NCBI GenBank assembly: GCA_029379385.1
Contig: CM055611.1
Location: forward strand, 17,368,062-17,432,061
Direction of reading: 5' to 3'
Source: Quillaja saponaria
Lineage: Eukaryota; Streptophyta; Magnoliopsida; Fabales; Quillajaceae
DNA: 64,000 bases
Part shown: positions 1-11,692 of the stretch, one piece after another
Layout of the letters: every line of letters begins with the position of its first letter
Position numbering within the stretch: the first letter of the stretch is position 1
Made by a program: the position numbers and the translations under genes
The notes under the pieces: generated by a model
What the model saw: the letters and a program-made list of their open reading frames with translations, nothing else
Databases searched by the model: none
What the model was told of the DNA's origin: nothing

Positions 1-936
1 GAGTTTAAATTGTTAATGGTTTAAAAAAAAAAAAAAGAACATCAATACTCTTTGATACTAGTTTACATTGTCAATGGTTCAATAGTAAAAATAAAATACA
101 AAATAGCAACACTTTTTTGATATGAGTCTAAACTATTAATGGTTCCAAAAAAGAACAACAACACTCATCGGCATGAGTTTAAACTGCATGCAATCTCCAA
201 AATTTCAAGATTCCTCACCACGAACAGAAACTGTTCCAAATCTCCAAGCTTCCTCAGCACGAAATGAAACTGCTCTAAAGCTTTAAATTTTCTCGGCACG
301 AAGTGAAATTGCTTCAAAATTTCAAGATTCCTCAGCTTGAACATAAATTGCTCTAAATCTTCAAATTTTCTCAGCACGAATTAAAACTGCTACAAAATTT
401 TAAAATTTCTAAGCACGAATAGAAACTACTCCAAATCTTCAAACTTTCTTAGCACGAAAAGAAATTTTTCCAAATCTTCGAGTTTCCTTAGCAAGAAATG
501 AAACTGCTCTAAAGTTTCAAAATTCCTCAGCACGAAGTGATATTGGTACAAAATTTCAAGATTCATCAGCATAAACATAAACTACTCCAAATCTTCAAAG
601 TTTCTTAGCACGAAATGAAATTGCTCCAAATTTTCGAAGTTCATCGGCAAGAAGTGAAACTACTCCAAAACTTCAAAGTTGCTCTGTATGAAGGACACTA
701 CCTCAAAGTTTCAAGATTTTTCGGCATGACATCAAACTGCCTCAAATTCTCAAACGTTTCCTTGACATGAATTAAAACTGCTTTAAAAAAAAAATTTGTG
801 AAAAAAAAATAAATAAATAAGAAGAAGCCCTAAAAGGCAAGAATATTTCAAGTTACAAAATCAAAGATACTTCAAGTCTCAACAATTATTGCATGATGAG
901 CATGCATACACACTTAAGTCTTGAAGTGGGGGCATT
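1..936 (+). mobile_element. 3' untranslated part of a Ty3/gypsy-like LTR retrotransposon (truncated at window edge)
   Basis: No coding sequence is visible. The block consists of degenerate tandem repeats and ends in a purine-rich tract (TTGAAGTGGGGGCA, 921-934) directly followed by TGTAGACAC, a typical start of a plant gypsy LTR. A repeat-rich spacer between pol and the 3' LTR is known from Tat/Ogre/Athila-type elements, so that lineage is the best guess. The pol genes would lie to the left of the window. Confidence 0.6.
165..790. repeat. degenerate minisatellite, period about 55-65 bp
   Basis: Roughly ten units share the words CTTCAAA, TTCCTCAGCACGAA and GAAACTGCTC with many substitutions. 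The 70-aa open frame on the minus strand here is only a read-through of the repeat (recurring LRKFxxLEQF-like words), not a gene. The array lies just upstream of a polypurine tract and so belongs to the 3' region of the gypsy element. Confidence 0.75.
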
Positions 937-1195
937 TGTAGACACTAAAATTTTGACATTTTTTGTCTATTAAAATAATTGGCCAATTTAAGTGTCAATT
1001 AGTTACATTATAAATTGTAAAATTATACACTAATTAGTTAAAATACAAATTGACAAATTAGATACTAATTGGCCGATTGACAAAATAGATACAAATTGGC
1101 AATCAACACCTATCACAACCAAATCGTCTTAAATCCACCTCAATCACACTCAAATCACTTTTAATTACCCAACAACCTCTGAATTAATTCTTTAA
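937..1195 (+). mobile_element. start of the 3' LTR of the gypsy-like element, probably truncated
   Basis: It begins TGTAGACACTAAAATTTTG immediately after the polypurine tract. The following about 250 bp are low-complexity (repeated ATACAAATTGGC-like words). No CA end with a target duplication could be found, so the right border is approximate. Confidence 0.5.
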
Positions 1196-1278
1196 AGAAA
1201 AAAAATATTAATATTTTAATTTAAATATAATTGGAGGTGATTATATGGAATGTTTTCTAAATGAAATGAAATTTTTAT

Positions 1279-1364
1279 TAGTAGACATATTATTTTTCGT
1301 CTCGAATTCCAATAACTTATTGAGTAGACATATTATTTTTATCTCGAATTCCAATAACTTATGT
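1279..1364. repeat. two-copy tandem duplication of about 43 bp
   Basis: The unit GTAGACATATTATTTTT..TCTCGAATTCCAATAACTTAT occurs twice in a row with few changes. It lies in an otherwise featureless stretch (about 1,200-1,800) where I see no gene. Confidence 0.7.
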
Positions 1365-1914
1365 GCAGTTCCAACATGGGTGAGCTTCATGGTTGTGTTT
1401 TTTTGGTGGGATCATATGCTTTAGAATTAGGTGGATTATAATCTCAGTTTAATCACATTACTAAAATCAATTGTGTAGGCCGTGGAGCTTTTTTTTAAGT
1501 GCATTGGCCCTGGCCCTTTGAAAATTTAGTGCGAAAAAAAATATAAATTGTATTTTTTTCATTGACTGCATATGTTTGTCATAATAACAAATCATCACTC
1601 TGAAACAAGTTGATAGAGGGAATTCTTTAAACCTTACTAAGGTAATGCAAAACGTTTTGTTAAGACCAACTCCTCTTGATATTCATCACAAATTTTGTTA
1701 TATAAGCATTGTGGTTTCTAATTATGCTCCAACACTCTGACTCTAATGCATTCTAACCCACTTACTTCTCGAACTTTACTTTTGACGTGAATGGGTGTCA
1801 ACATATATGATAACTCTCACATTGCTTAGAAGTGAAGTCTTAACATTATATATAAACATATGAGCTCACATATGATTGCAAAATAATTTGTCAATGGAAT
1901 GAATTATAGGAATA

Positions 1915-2187
1915 TGCTATTGTGGTATGTGGGTGTAGAGTGGATTACCATGTAAGCATGCCATGACATGCATTTTCTATTATAGAGGTAATGAGATTGA
2001 TCACTGTAACGATATTTTATTTTATTTTTTAAAGAAAGTATATATTACTACCTATGATGAGATAATTTATCATATCCCTAATCTTGACATGGTGCCTTTC
2101 AATGAACCACCTGTTGATGTTGTGAAACCACCTGCATTGAAGGCCAAGAAGAAACAAAAGGAGATGAAAATGAAGGCTGAGGGTTAA
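1915..2187 (+). pseudogene. Mutator-like (MULE) transposase, C-terminal SWIM zinc-finger relic
   Basis: One reading frame gives YCGMWV, a stop (1936-1938), then SGLPCKHAMTCI. This fits the SWIM finger CxC...CxH near the C terminus of MuDR/MULE transposases (CG/SC-W-x-LSGIPCKHA), with the first Cys pair reduced. It is followed by a T-Y-D-x-I-I-Y-x-I-P-N-L-D segment, a proline-rich linker (FNEPP..VVKPP) and a lysine-rich end, the usual order in MULE C termini. The in-frame stop and the absence of the DDE catalytic region upstream show that it is dead. No terminal inverted repeats were identified. MULE identity is from motif recognition only. Confidence 0.6.
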
Positions 2188-3120
2188 GTGTAATTTCCTG
2201 AAATCTGAGGGTTAGATATGTGTCATTTACTCTAAATTATATTGTTCAAATTATAAATATTGGTAATAGCATTCAGTCTATCACTTTTACGAAATAGTTC
2301 TTATAGACTCTCTTAATCATTTCGATTTAACAATGACAGATTTGGTAAGACAACAAAAGAAAACAGAAATGAAACCAGATTGTTCACTTGTCAGCTTTGC
2401 TGAGTTCTTGGTTAATTTAGAAAAGAGTGCGTAAACAAATCATTCTTTCTTGGGTGATTGTATACAGCAATTGTGGCATCTGCATGAGCTCTAGCCCTTC
2501 CTAACTGCCTCGACATATGTGTATAGATGTAGAAGTTTCAATTCATATTCCTTTGGCACAAGAGAAGGGTGTTCTTGAACTCAAATTTTCAGTTATATTG
2601 TAACAAAGTTTTATGTTAATTAGTCACAAAGATTTCCCTTAAAGGTTAATTGCAGATTGTGATTTGGATGAATGTAGCCCATGTTTGTCACACTAGCCAC
2701 ATTTACTTCTTGTAGCACGTGAAATAAGTTTGTTAATAGTAGTTGTGCACTAATGGATACCTTTTAATAGATCCCAAAACAACTTTGTACATACATCATA
2801 CAACGAAGGAGATGAGGAAGATAAGAGACGGAGGCAAGAGGGAGAGACGCGGAGGGGAATGTAGCATGCGTGGGAGAGGGTACCTCAGAGAGGATGCTTT
2901 TTTTGCTTTTTAGAGTCATATAAAAATTAAAAAAAAATAAAGGTTATATTTATCGATTTAATTAAAAAAAAAATTGATCAATTGAATTCTTAACAAATCT
3001 AACAAATTCTGATAAGAATTCAAAATTAAACAAAATGTGATTTTATATATAAATTCTATTTCCAACACTAAAATATTTTCTACAAGCTTTGGTTCAGATG
3101 ATAGGCACAATAGTTAACCT
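2188..3120. other. intergenic, no gene seen
   Basis: AT-rich unique-looking sequence between the MULE relic and gene A. It has a short purine-rich patch (2,805-2,880) but no supported gene, RNA or transposon end. Confidence 0.6.
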
Positions 3121-3201
3121 CAATCCGTATATGATCAGGATTAGCTAGGCAAGTTTTGCTGCCATTGCCTGATGAGACTCATAAGCTTATTAAAATAATT
3201 G

Positions 3202-4923
3202 TTACACACTAAAAATAGACTTCACTATCCATTCAAAAACCCAACTCAATAATAATTTCAACAGTTTATGTGCCATTGTAACAAGCATACAAGCCCATGA
3301 TGTGATCACAAAATACACAAGCAACCGTGGTAAGAAGACAGATAGTAGTGAGGCTGCTGAAAGTGCTCCAGTGATGGGAATGACAAGTTTGAGAACTTGA
3401 ACACAATTTGCATTTTTGTGAGTTCGAATATGAAACATAAAACCAAGTCCAACACTGTAGATGCACATTGCAGTCAAGAAAGTCCACATGTGAAGTGGGT
3501 GTGTCTCGAAGGGCGACTTTGGTTTGTTCTGATACTCAACTTGAAGGAGGCCAATCAGTAGTGGATTCAGAAATATGAAAACAACATGACAAGGTATTGA
3601 AGGGGTGAATTCTCGATCACTTGCTAGGCTGCAGCTGCAAAAGCTCGTGCATAAGGAATGACATATTAAAGTGGTTCAGTTTTATCAACTCCGTAGTAAC
3701 AACAGCAATATGTGAAAGCCTTAACCCTCCTAAATCACTTAGCTACATGATTCTTACAAAACTAGTTGATATTCTCCACATTCATGAGTTTGACAAACTT
3801 TTACGTTGGCTATAAACCAACCGTCATCATTCATACACAGTGGCGGATCTAAAACATTTTGTCCGGCAACAAATCTTTTTCTTTGTTTTTAATCACAATC
3901 ATTTCTTAAGCGGGATAAATGGTTCCCCAGTAAAGAGAATTCATGATAAAAAATGTCACTTTTTGAATATAAATAGTAATCAAATTGAAAATTTTAAATG
4001 AATACATATGACACGGTTCAATAAAGAATTCTAACTTCTTTTTTTTTTTTTTTGATACAAATACTAAAAGTAGTGAAATATTTACTAAATGAAATAAGTG
4101 AATCAAACGAAAAATCATTTAAGATAAAAGAAAACTATGAAATAAAAAATAATTCATTATTAAAAAAAAAAAAAAATCTTGTCAAAAGACCTTAGTTAGA
4201 TCCTTTTTAAAAAAATAAATAAATTAATAAATACTTGAACAAAAACATGACAACTTATAGACTAAATGCCATAATAAATCAAAAAATAATAAATTGATAG
4301 GTTTTAAAAGAAAAAAAAAAATTGTATTTTGATGAGGCCCATGTTTAGGTCAGCTTTTTTAGAACAGATTTTAGGTATAAATTTTTACCCAAAAGATTTT
4401 TTCAAGACTTTTAAAGTCCTAAAACTAAAACTAGAAATAGAGAGGTTAGATATCTCACAATTTTTTAAGTATTTCGACTTTTGTTATGAGGGGTTAGATA
4501 TAATAATACCGAGATAAAGGATAATAATACTCAAACAAGCACCCTAATGATCCAAATACATGTAAATAGTCAATTGACTAAGTGATGATGTGATTTTTCC
4601 AGTTGAACTAACCATTACTAATATTTTTTGAAAATAAATTACAGAAATTGCTCAATTCAGCTGGTAATATCTTTGGCATCATTCTTTGATCTTAAAGAGA
4701 AAATTGAAATTTCGTGGAGTTAGATCACGTTAATTATTTTCATTGGAAAATCAACTATTTTAAGATATTAACATTTGGATACTAACCTTGCAATATTACA
4801 TTGGTGTTGAGGCTTGCATCTTCCAATTTGATTAGTTTTCTTTAGGTTCACCCTCTGTCCAAGTTTGATCACTCGGACTCTTGGCTTTGATTTTGAGTGA
4901 CTTTCATCTTTAACCTCTTTCAT
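3202..4923 (-). CDS. array gene A: small multi-pass membrane protein, C-terminally truncated (187 aa)
   Basis: Two exons on the minus strand: exon 1 4,923-4,787 (45 codons plus 2 nt, donor CAAG|GTTAGT) and exon 2 3,628-3,202 (acceptor CTGCAG|C). Splicing restores the frame. The start ATG (MKEVKDESH) matches those of B, D and F. Exon 1 gives a hydrophilic basic tail (KSKPRVRVIKLGQRVNLKK). Exon 2 gives four hydrophobic stretches: after IPCH, at MWTFLTAM, at LVIPITGALSAAS and at LLVYFVITSWAC. Against its paralogues it lacks 1 nt near 3,208, so the frame ends after KSIFSV. The family's last about 20 residues (ending W-x-Q-x-L-P) remain as untranslated DNA at 3,140-3,200. I do not recognise the family. 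The site in the cell is unknown; membrane location is inferred from hydrophobicity. Confidence 0.65.
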
Positions 4924-4985
4924 CTTGTATGCCTTCTTATAAATTACACACAACTCTATCTTCCATGCCTATTCTTATAGACAAT
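4924..4985 (-). promoter_or_regulatory. gene A core promoter and leader
   Basis: CTATAAGAAT (4,972-4,981, minus strand) is a plausible TATA box about 50 bp upstream of the ATG. It sits in a leader conserved with B, D, E and F (words GATAGAGTTGTG and AAGGCATA). Confidence 0.45.
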
Positions 4986-5083
4986 CTTTCTTCATTGAAT
5001 TCTTCTCACATATTCATTCTTTGCTAATAATTAATTAGTGTTACCATTTTTTTGTTAGCATGTGAAAAAGTCGTATGTAAGTG

Positions 5084-6300
5084 TCACCTTTCTCATAAAA
5101 AAAACCAAAATCACCCATTAGTAAATCTTCTTATATACGTATCCATTCTTTGCTAATTAGTAGGGGATTATCCATTAGTAGGGGATTGTCGCCAGTCAAT
5201 CCCACAATGTCATGTGTCATATACCACATGAATATTAACTTCCACTATCTCAAGACATGTGACAATTAGCTATTGGACAAGTACATCTATAAATAGTGTT
5301 TGAAAGTACATTTCTGACATAATGCATTAAATATCTCAATCTATTTTCTCTTTTTAAAGAGGCTGTGATATTATCTTCAGAGAGTTTTCAAAGACTTCCC
5401 TGACCTTTTGACCTATTTACTTTCCAGTTCGGGACGTCCCGAGCAGGAAGAAGACCTACCCCAAGCATTGAGACTAAAATACCCTTAACAGTAGACCTGG
5501 ACACATCTAGATTTAACACTTCAAGTTACCAAGTGAAATCTTATTAACCAATTATATATGGATACCGCAAAAGAAATGCCACCATTTCACTTTACGAATT
5601 CATTTTTTGCCAAAGTAATATAACTGCGACCCCGAAATTAAAAGTAGGTTAACTTATCTCATATATCAAACCACATGTATATGATCACGAGGAGGCCAAT
5701 TAGAATATTTACCTGCAGATCATGATGGGAATGGGGACCTTACAGAAACCGAAGGGAACTTCAAATGTTCATGTTAAGACAAATTATATATTAGATTACA
5801 TTATAATAAGAAAACAAAGGGCAAGGTGATTTTACTTTTTATCATATATATATATTTAATTAATCCTAATTTCTTGACTAATTTATCACATACGACAAAC
5901 TTAAAAGACGACAAAAAGTGGTTCACCCCATCACATGAATGTTCCTATCATAACCCCATTATTTTCTGACTATATTGTTTTATTTATATTCAATGACAGC
6001 AATGTGTTCTTAAGAGACGAATGAAAAATATATATACATTAAACGATTATTTTTCCATTTTATTAGTGGATTGTGGTAAGTTTTTCTTTTTGAAGAAGAA
6101 TGTATTTTCCACATGGTGGTTGACCGTTAATAGTTCAATTGCTAACTTAATTTGCAGTACCCTTTTCCTTTCTCCCAAGGAGCAGCAGGCCCTCCTATCA
6201 GAAATTCAGATTCTGAGTTTATTAAAGGAGTCAATGATTACAATTCTATATTACTTTTTGTAGGCAATAAGTCAATTAAACCATTCAACAAGTAACCCAG
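5084..6300. repeat. far-upstream block of gene A, conserved in other array units
   Basis: It contains the box ACCTTTCTCA followed by an A-rich run (about 5,084), the block CCTTACAGAAACCGAAG (about 5,738) and a segment with CCCTCCTATCAGAA (about 6,190). The same blocks recur upstream of B (about 9,502, 10,688 and 11,459), and in part upstream of E and F. No open frame is conserved, so this is duplicated flanking DNA rather than another gene. Confidence 0.7.
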
Positions 6301-7504
6301 ATTTTCTTTTTTTTTAAAAAAAAGGGAATAAGAAGACATTTACAATATAATGGTTATTGTCTTATCGCCCTTTGTTTAATTATTATTGCATGTAATTTGG
6401 GTAAATATATGTATTTTTAGTTTCTCAAGGCTATTTTGTGTGCCTAATTTCGTTCCGGTATTTTTTTTGACAAATATAAATTTTTATTAAAGAATATATT
6501 TATTTTAAAAACTATTATACATATTATGAACAACAAAATGGAAGTACGCTCTCACTTCCCATACATTTTTCATCCTAAATAAAGACGAGATTGACAAATA
6601 TAATTATCAACGGGGAATTCAATTTTTATGCTTGCATCAGATGTATATACTTTTTTCTTTAAACAATATTTGTAAGGTTACTGTAAATCTTATTCCCAAA
6701 ATAAAACAAGCACCTTCAACATTCTGATTGCATGACATAATGTAAATAGAAAAAATATATGAAGTTGAGAGGAAGAGAAGAAGAAGAAGAACTTATAAAC
6801 TTATATATCAACTTGTTCAAAATATGAAAAACTTGTTTAATATTTATATATCTCAAAAGATATTTTGTGAAAGGTTGCAGTTTTTCATAAATGATAAAAT
6901 CTTACAATCACACATTTAGAAAAGAATTTAAATCAAAAGACATGATATCTTGTTTTAAAACCAATTGATTATAATTTTCTATTTTTAAATCAAAACTCAT
7001 AACTTTTTATTTAAATCCTAAGACACGACTTTCTGTTTTAACCAATCAATCATAACCTAAACATAATTTTTCTTAATTTCTTTTCCAATGTGAACTACAA
7101 TTTGCCAATTGGTAGTTTCTCACATTGATCTTCTTTCTTTACCATTGAATTATTTAAAAAGTTTCCACTTAATTTAAAAAAAAATTCAAACAGAAACTTT
7201 ATCATTTGAGCCAACTGGAAGAATCAAAACATGATATATTCGAAGTTTACTAAATTTATTAAAAATTATAAAATAGCAATAAATTTATATAAATTGTCAC
7301 AAGAATTAATCGAAAAATCACATTTATATATGTCATGATAATATATTGTACTAAAATGGGTCTTAACTCTTTTTTATTTTGTGAAATGTGAAGCTTTAAA
7401 CGAAAACATCAACTTCTTTTTATCATAAAAGTAAGAAAATAGCATTTTTCAGCTGAAAAACCAAAAAAGCAGGATATAAATTGAACTGGTACTAGCTTTT
7501 TATA
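6301..7504. other. intergenic, no gene seen
   Basis: Very AT-rich sequence with homopolymer runs. No ORF, RNA or repeat end can be supported. Confidence 0.6.
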
Positions 7505-7747
7505 TCTATACTATTATAAAGACAATCGTAGTCTCCTACTATATAACATACACATATTTAAATATTTAAATTATTTAAGAAATAAAATTTATTCAATCAC
7601 TTAATAATTACTAAACAATAACCTCCCAACTTTCCTACTCTCATACTGTTTTGCACTATCCCACTCTCCTACTCTCTTCCACCCTCTCATTCCTCTACTA
7701 TCTCCTGTGTAAAATATAATACAGAGCATGTGTGTGCAGGCCACTAG
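7505..7747 (+). mobile_element. small non-autonomous Helitron, family H1 (243 bp)
   Basis: It begins TCTATACTATTATAAAG and ends GTGTGTGCAGGCCACTAG, flanked by A on the left and T on the right, as expected for Helitrons (5' TC, 3' CTRR, AT target, no target duplication). Two more copies with the same ends and the internal CTCCTACTCTCTTCCA-like tract lie at 11,894 and 42,902. It encodes nothing. Confidence 0.75.
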
Positions 7748-8306
7748 TATATATATATATATGTATATGTATATTTACATATAGCCAAGCTTAGAAGATT
7801 TTTTTTTTTTTTTTTTTGGTTTAGAGATCAGGTGGTGTTTTTAGCTGATTTACTAGCACCTTAACTAATACGCTTTTCTATTTCAATTAATGACAAGTCA
7901 TCATTGGGATTAGGGAATTTATAGGAATTATACTTCTCATTGTTTATGCAAAGATATTCAAAACCAAGAAGTAAGTGAAGGTAAATATTTTTGTTGATGA
8001 ACTTATTGAACCTATTTGTTAGAAGTTTTAGGGAATATGAAATGCTGAATAAAAGATAAATATTTTTTTTATGAAAGTAGTAAATTGTAAAAAGTTCATT
8101 ATGTTACTTACATCACAAATGTTACTAAATCATTTTTTTAAAGAAAAAGAAACAATTTGTAGCCCTCCTACAAAAGGAACGGCCCAAACAGCTCGGCTTG
8201 GAGCACATTGCGAACCCAATATATTACAGGATCATATTCAGAAATAATATGTCTAATAATTGAGCCGAGCCCAAATGCCATTATTAGCCACCTTGATCGG
8301 ACCCCG

Positions 8307-10018
8307 TCACCTTGGCAAGTCTTGCTGCAGTTGCTTGCTTCGACCCATGAGCTTATTAAAAATGCTACATACTTGAAAATTTGACTTCTTAAACCCTTCA
8401 AAAACCCAACTCAATAAGAATTTCAACACTGGACGTGCCATGATCATAACAATCATACAAGTCCAGGATGTGAACACAAAATACATAAGAAAGCGCGGTA
8501 AGAACACCGATAGCAGTGAGGCTGATGAAAGTGCTCCAATGATGGGAATGATAAGGTTGAGAATTTGAACAAAATATGTATTTTTGTGACTTCTAAGATG
8601 GAACTTAAAACCAAGTCCAACGCTGTAGATGCACACTGCAGTCAAGAAAGTCCAAATGTAAACTGGGTGTGTCTCCAAGGGTGACTTTGGTTTGTTCTGA
8701 TACTCAACTTGAAGGAGGCCAATCAATAATGGATTCAGAAATATGAAGACAGCATGACATGGTAATGAAGAGGTGAATTCTTGATCACTTGCTAGGCTGC
8801 AGTTGCAAAGTTCATGTATAAGAGGAATGACATATTAAAGTGCTTCAGTTTATATCAACTCCACAACAGCAACATCAATAAGCCTTAATCCTAAATCACT
8901 TAGCTACATGAATCCACACAAAACTAATTAATTTGTTCACATGAATAAACCATGTCGTAAGGAGCTTGTTTTAAATTTGTAAATATGTAATCCACATCGC
9001 TAAGGTTAAGGTTAAGGAGCTTAACATAACACTGCATAAGTTTATAACCATCTCCATTACTTTGACACCAATTGATTGGTTTTAAGAGTAAGGTTGCCAA
9101 CTGCTGGGCCTCTCTAGGTTTCACACCTAAACCCTTTGCGCTAAATCCTCAATGATGACGCCTACACCAGACAACCATATAATGTTCCCCAAACCACGTT
9201 GGGCCAACCCCAATATGCTTCGCGTTCCACTGATGGGTGTTAGTGTGTAATCTCAATACCTAAGAATAAGGGTTTAACACTATGCTGGGACTTTCATGTC
9301 ATTGTTGGCGATGTTGAGGATCAGGGCCTCCTGGACAGAGACGATAGGGCCCTGATCCTCAACATCACTAATCTTTTACATGAAAAATGGGTATATTTAT
9401 TAATGGTTTATGAATTATGATCATCCAACACAGATAAGATTAAAATATTAATGCTTTTTCATCATGTCAATGGACGTCACTTAACCTGAGATGCAGATGG
9501 GGACCTTACAGAAACCGAAGTGAACTTCAAAAGTTCATGTTAAGACAAATAATGTATTAGAAGTGTATGGGCCTTTTCTTTCGGTACCAATCAGTTTAGC
9601 ATTAACAAACCAACTATAATAAAACAGAAACCTCAAAGACAACAAACTGGTGAAGTGATGTGCTTTTGCAAATTGATCTAACAACTACTAATAATTCTTT
9701 TTCAAAGTAATTTTTTAAAAAGGTTGCACAATTCATTTGATAATATCTTTGGCATCATTCTTTGATCTTAAGGGAAAAAATTGAAATTTCGTGGAGTCAG
9801 ATCATGCTAACGATTTCATTGAAAATTAACCATTTATTAAGAGATTAAAATTGGGATACTAACCATGCAATATTACATTGGAGATGACAATGGGAGCTTC
9901 CTATTTGACTAGTTCTCTTTAGGATAACCCTGTGACCAAGTTTGATCACTCGGGCTCTTGGTTTGGATTTTGAATGACTCTGACTGTGACTGTGACTGTC
10001 GTCCTCAATCTCTCTCAT
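8307..10018 (-). CDS. array gene B: small multi-pass membrane protein (214 aa), apparently intact
   Basis: Exon 1 is 10,018-9,864 (51 codons plus 2 nt, donor GCATG|GTTAGT); exon 2 is 8,796-8,307 (acceptor CTGCAG|C, stop TGA). The 1,067-bp intron keeps the frame. Exon 1 carries an extra His/Ser run (SHSHSQSHSKSK) before the basic tail ARVIKLGHRV. Exon 2 holds LASDQEFTSSLPCH, a first hydrophobic segment ending NPLLIGLLQVEYQNK, then TWTFLTAV-like, LIIPIIGALSSAS and MYFVFTSWTC segments, an amphipathic FLLSWVFEG stretch and the family end LQQDLPR. IWTF replaces the MWTF of other copies. The function is unknown; nothing in the sequence points to an enzyme or transporter class. Confidence 0.75.
9430..9560. 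repeat. copy of the array's upstream block inside the intron of gene B
   Basis: About 130 bp, including CAGATAAGATTAAAATA, CCTTACAGAAACCGAAG and TGAACTTCAAAAGTTCATG, match 10,600-10,750, which lies upstream of B's own promoter. The same block precedes gene A at about 5,738. The intron has therefore acquired, or kept, upstream-type DNA. Confidence 0.75.
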
Positions 10019-10110
10019 TAGAAAACCAGCTTTCTCGTATGCCTTATAATTATAGAAGATACATGCACAACTCTATTCCTTGTCTGTTATTCTTATATAT
10101 ACACAAGTTG
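10019..10110 (-). promoter_or_regulatory. gene B core promoter and leader
   Basis: GTGTATATATAAG (10,092-10,104, minus strand) is a good TATA box about 75 bp upstream of the ATG. The leader GAGTTGTGCATGTATCTTCTATAAT is shared with E and F. Confidence 0.55.
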
Positions 10111-10599
10111 TCTCCATGGAAAGATTAATTCTTCTTACTTATTCATTATTTGTTTATAATTATTTCGTTTAATCACTTTTTCCATTCTATAACTTTTTTT
10201 TAACAAAATGATCTACATACTATGTACTTTATGTGTGTGTGTATATATATATATATAGATAAATAGTATTACTATAGCAACTTCGTGGAAATGGACATTA
10301 TGCATGCCGATTGTTATTAAGATTATTAGTTTAACTTGAAAGGGTTAGCCTACTAGTCAAAATGTGATTCTTTTATTTATGAATTCAAATTTCCTTAAAA
10401 AAGATTGTGAAGAGTAAAATTTCATAAATTCTCTTGTTATAACTTGAATATCCATATTAATAGAGTTACAAGTGATTAGCCATTGTTATAAAGCAACAAA
10501 CTTTAGTGCTGATCATCTTCTTATCAGAAAGGGTCGTGGACTTGAGGGTCACAGTTTGAGAAAAGCTAACCTTTTAGTTCCAATTAAGTGGTTTATGAA

Positions 10600-11560
10600 T
10601 TATGATCATCCAAAACAGATAAGATTAAAATAATAATGCTTTTTCCCCATGCCAATGGATGTCAATTAACCTGAGATGCAGATGGGGGACCTTACAGAAA
10701 CCGAAGGGAACTTCAGAAGTTCTGGTAAAGTCAAAGAATTAATGTATTAGATTACATTATAATAAGAAAACAAAAGGCAAGATGATTGTAGTTTTCGTCG
10801 ATGACAATACCTAATCTCTGAATAAATTAATGGCTTACCCCAATAACGCAAGGAAAATTCATGGTTCGTGGCTCACCCCATCTCCTTGGATGAATGACCC
10901 CGAACAAAGACAAATATTGTTTGAAAAGAGATCATCAAGGCTTTTTTAGAATATGTTATTTTGTTTTCAATGATTCAATGTGCTTGTGAGAGAGGAATGG
11001 AGAATATTATTGCATTTTTGCATTTTTTTTTTTTAAGTGAAAGTTGGTGTTTTATACCAAATAAGTTTGATTAGGTTAAGGTCAAGATACTTGGATAATT
11101 TCACTCAATTTCTTAGGAAAATGAAATATCAACAAAAATTCATGTATTCAGCTACTTCAAATTCTCTTATCAATTCTATATGTATATATTTAATATATAT
11201 ATATAAAGTTTATTTTTCTTATTTCTATTCACCTTTTTAAAATCTAAAATGGTGTATGAAATACGTTAATTATTTAGAATTATAATTCATCTATGTTTAA
11301 ACGACTTTCAATACGGATTATGGTATGTTTTTCCTTTTGGAAAAAGAAAATGTCTTTTCCACCGAGTGGAACAGATGTTCTTGACCTTTAGTAGCTCCAT
11401 GGAAAACCCTGCATTAGCCTTTTCCTTACTCTCAAGGGACACCAAACTTTGCAATTAAGCCCTCCTATCAGAACCTAAGTTTCTTAAAAGTAGTCAATGA
11501 TTATATATTATTTTTTTTGTGGGTAAGAAGTTGATCAAGGTAAAAGCATTAATATTTTAA
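10600..11560. repeat. far-upstream block of gene B, conserved with A, E and F units
   Basis: It contains CCTTACAGAAACCGAAGG (about 10,688), ATTACATTATAATAAGAAAAC (about 10,750), AAGATACTTGGATAATTTCACTC (about 11,082) and GCCCTCCTATCAGAA (about 11,459). All have counterparts upstream of A, or upstream of E and F near 29,050/56,780 and 29,520/57,245. No conserved ORF. Confidence 0.7.
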
Positions 11561-11692
11561 TCAATTGAATATATAAATATAATTAAAAAAGAAGAAGTTA
11601 TGATCATGTTGTTGTACGTGTACCCCACTCCCCCACTTGGTGTTCTTGAGAATAGTGTTAAAATTCCATGGGAGGGAGAGGGAGAGGGAGAG

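Noticed and set aside
165..377. 70-codon minus-strand open frame with LRKF/LEQF repeats
   Set aside because: It only reads through the DNA minisatellite; the repeats are nucleotide-level and the frame breaks in the other units.
3090..3130. tRNA-like words (TTGGTTCAGATGATAGGC) near gene A
   Set aside because: No paired A and B boxes, poly(A) or target duplication could be seen.
3266..3487. Alternative frames across exon 2 of A, D and F (also 20,486-20,707 and 54,105-54,296)
   Set aside because: They are shadows of the conserved membrane-protein frame; only the main frame is conserved together with exon 1.
8924..9124. 66-codon minus-strand frame inside the intron of gene B
   Set aside because: It lies in the predicted intron and is not conserved in the introns of A, D or F.
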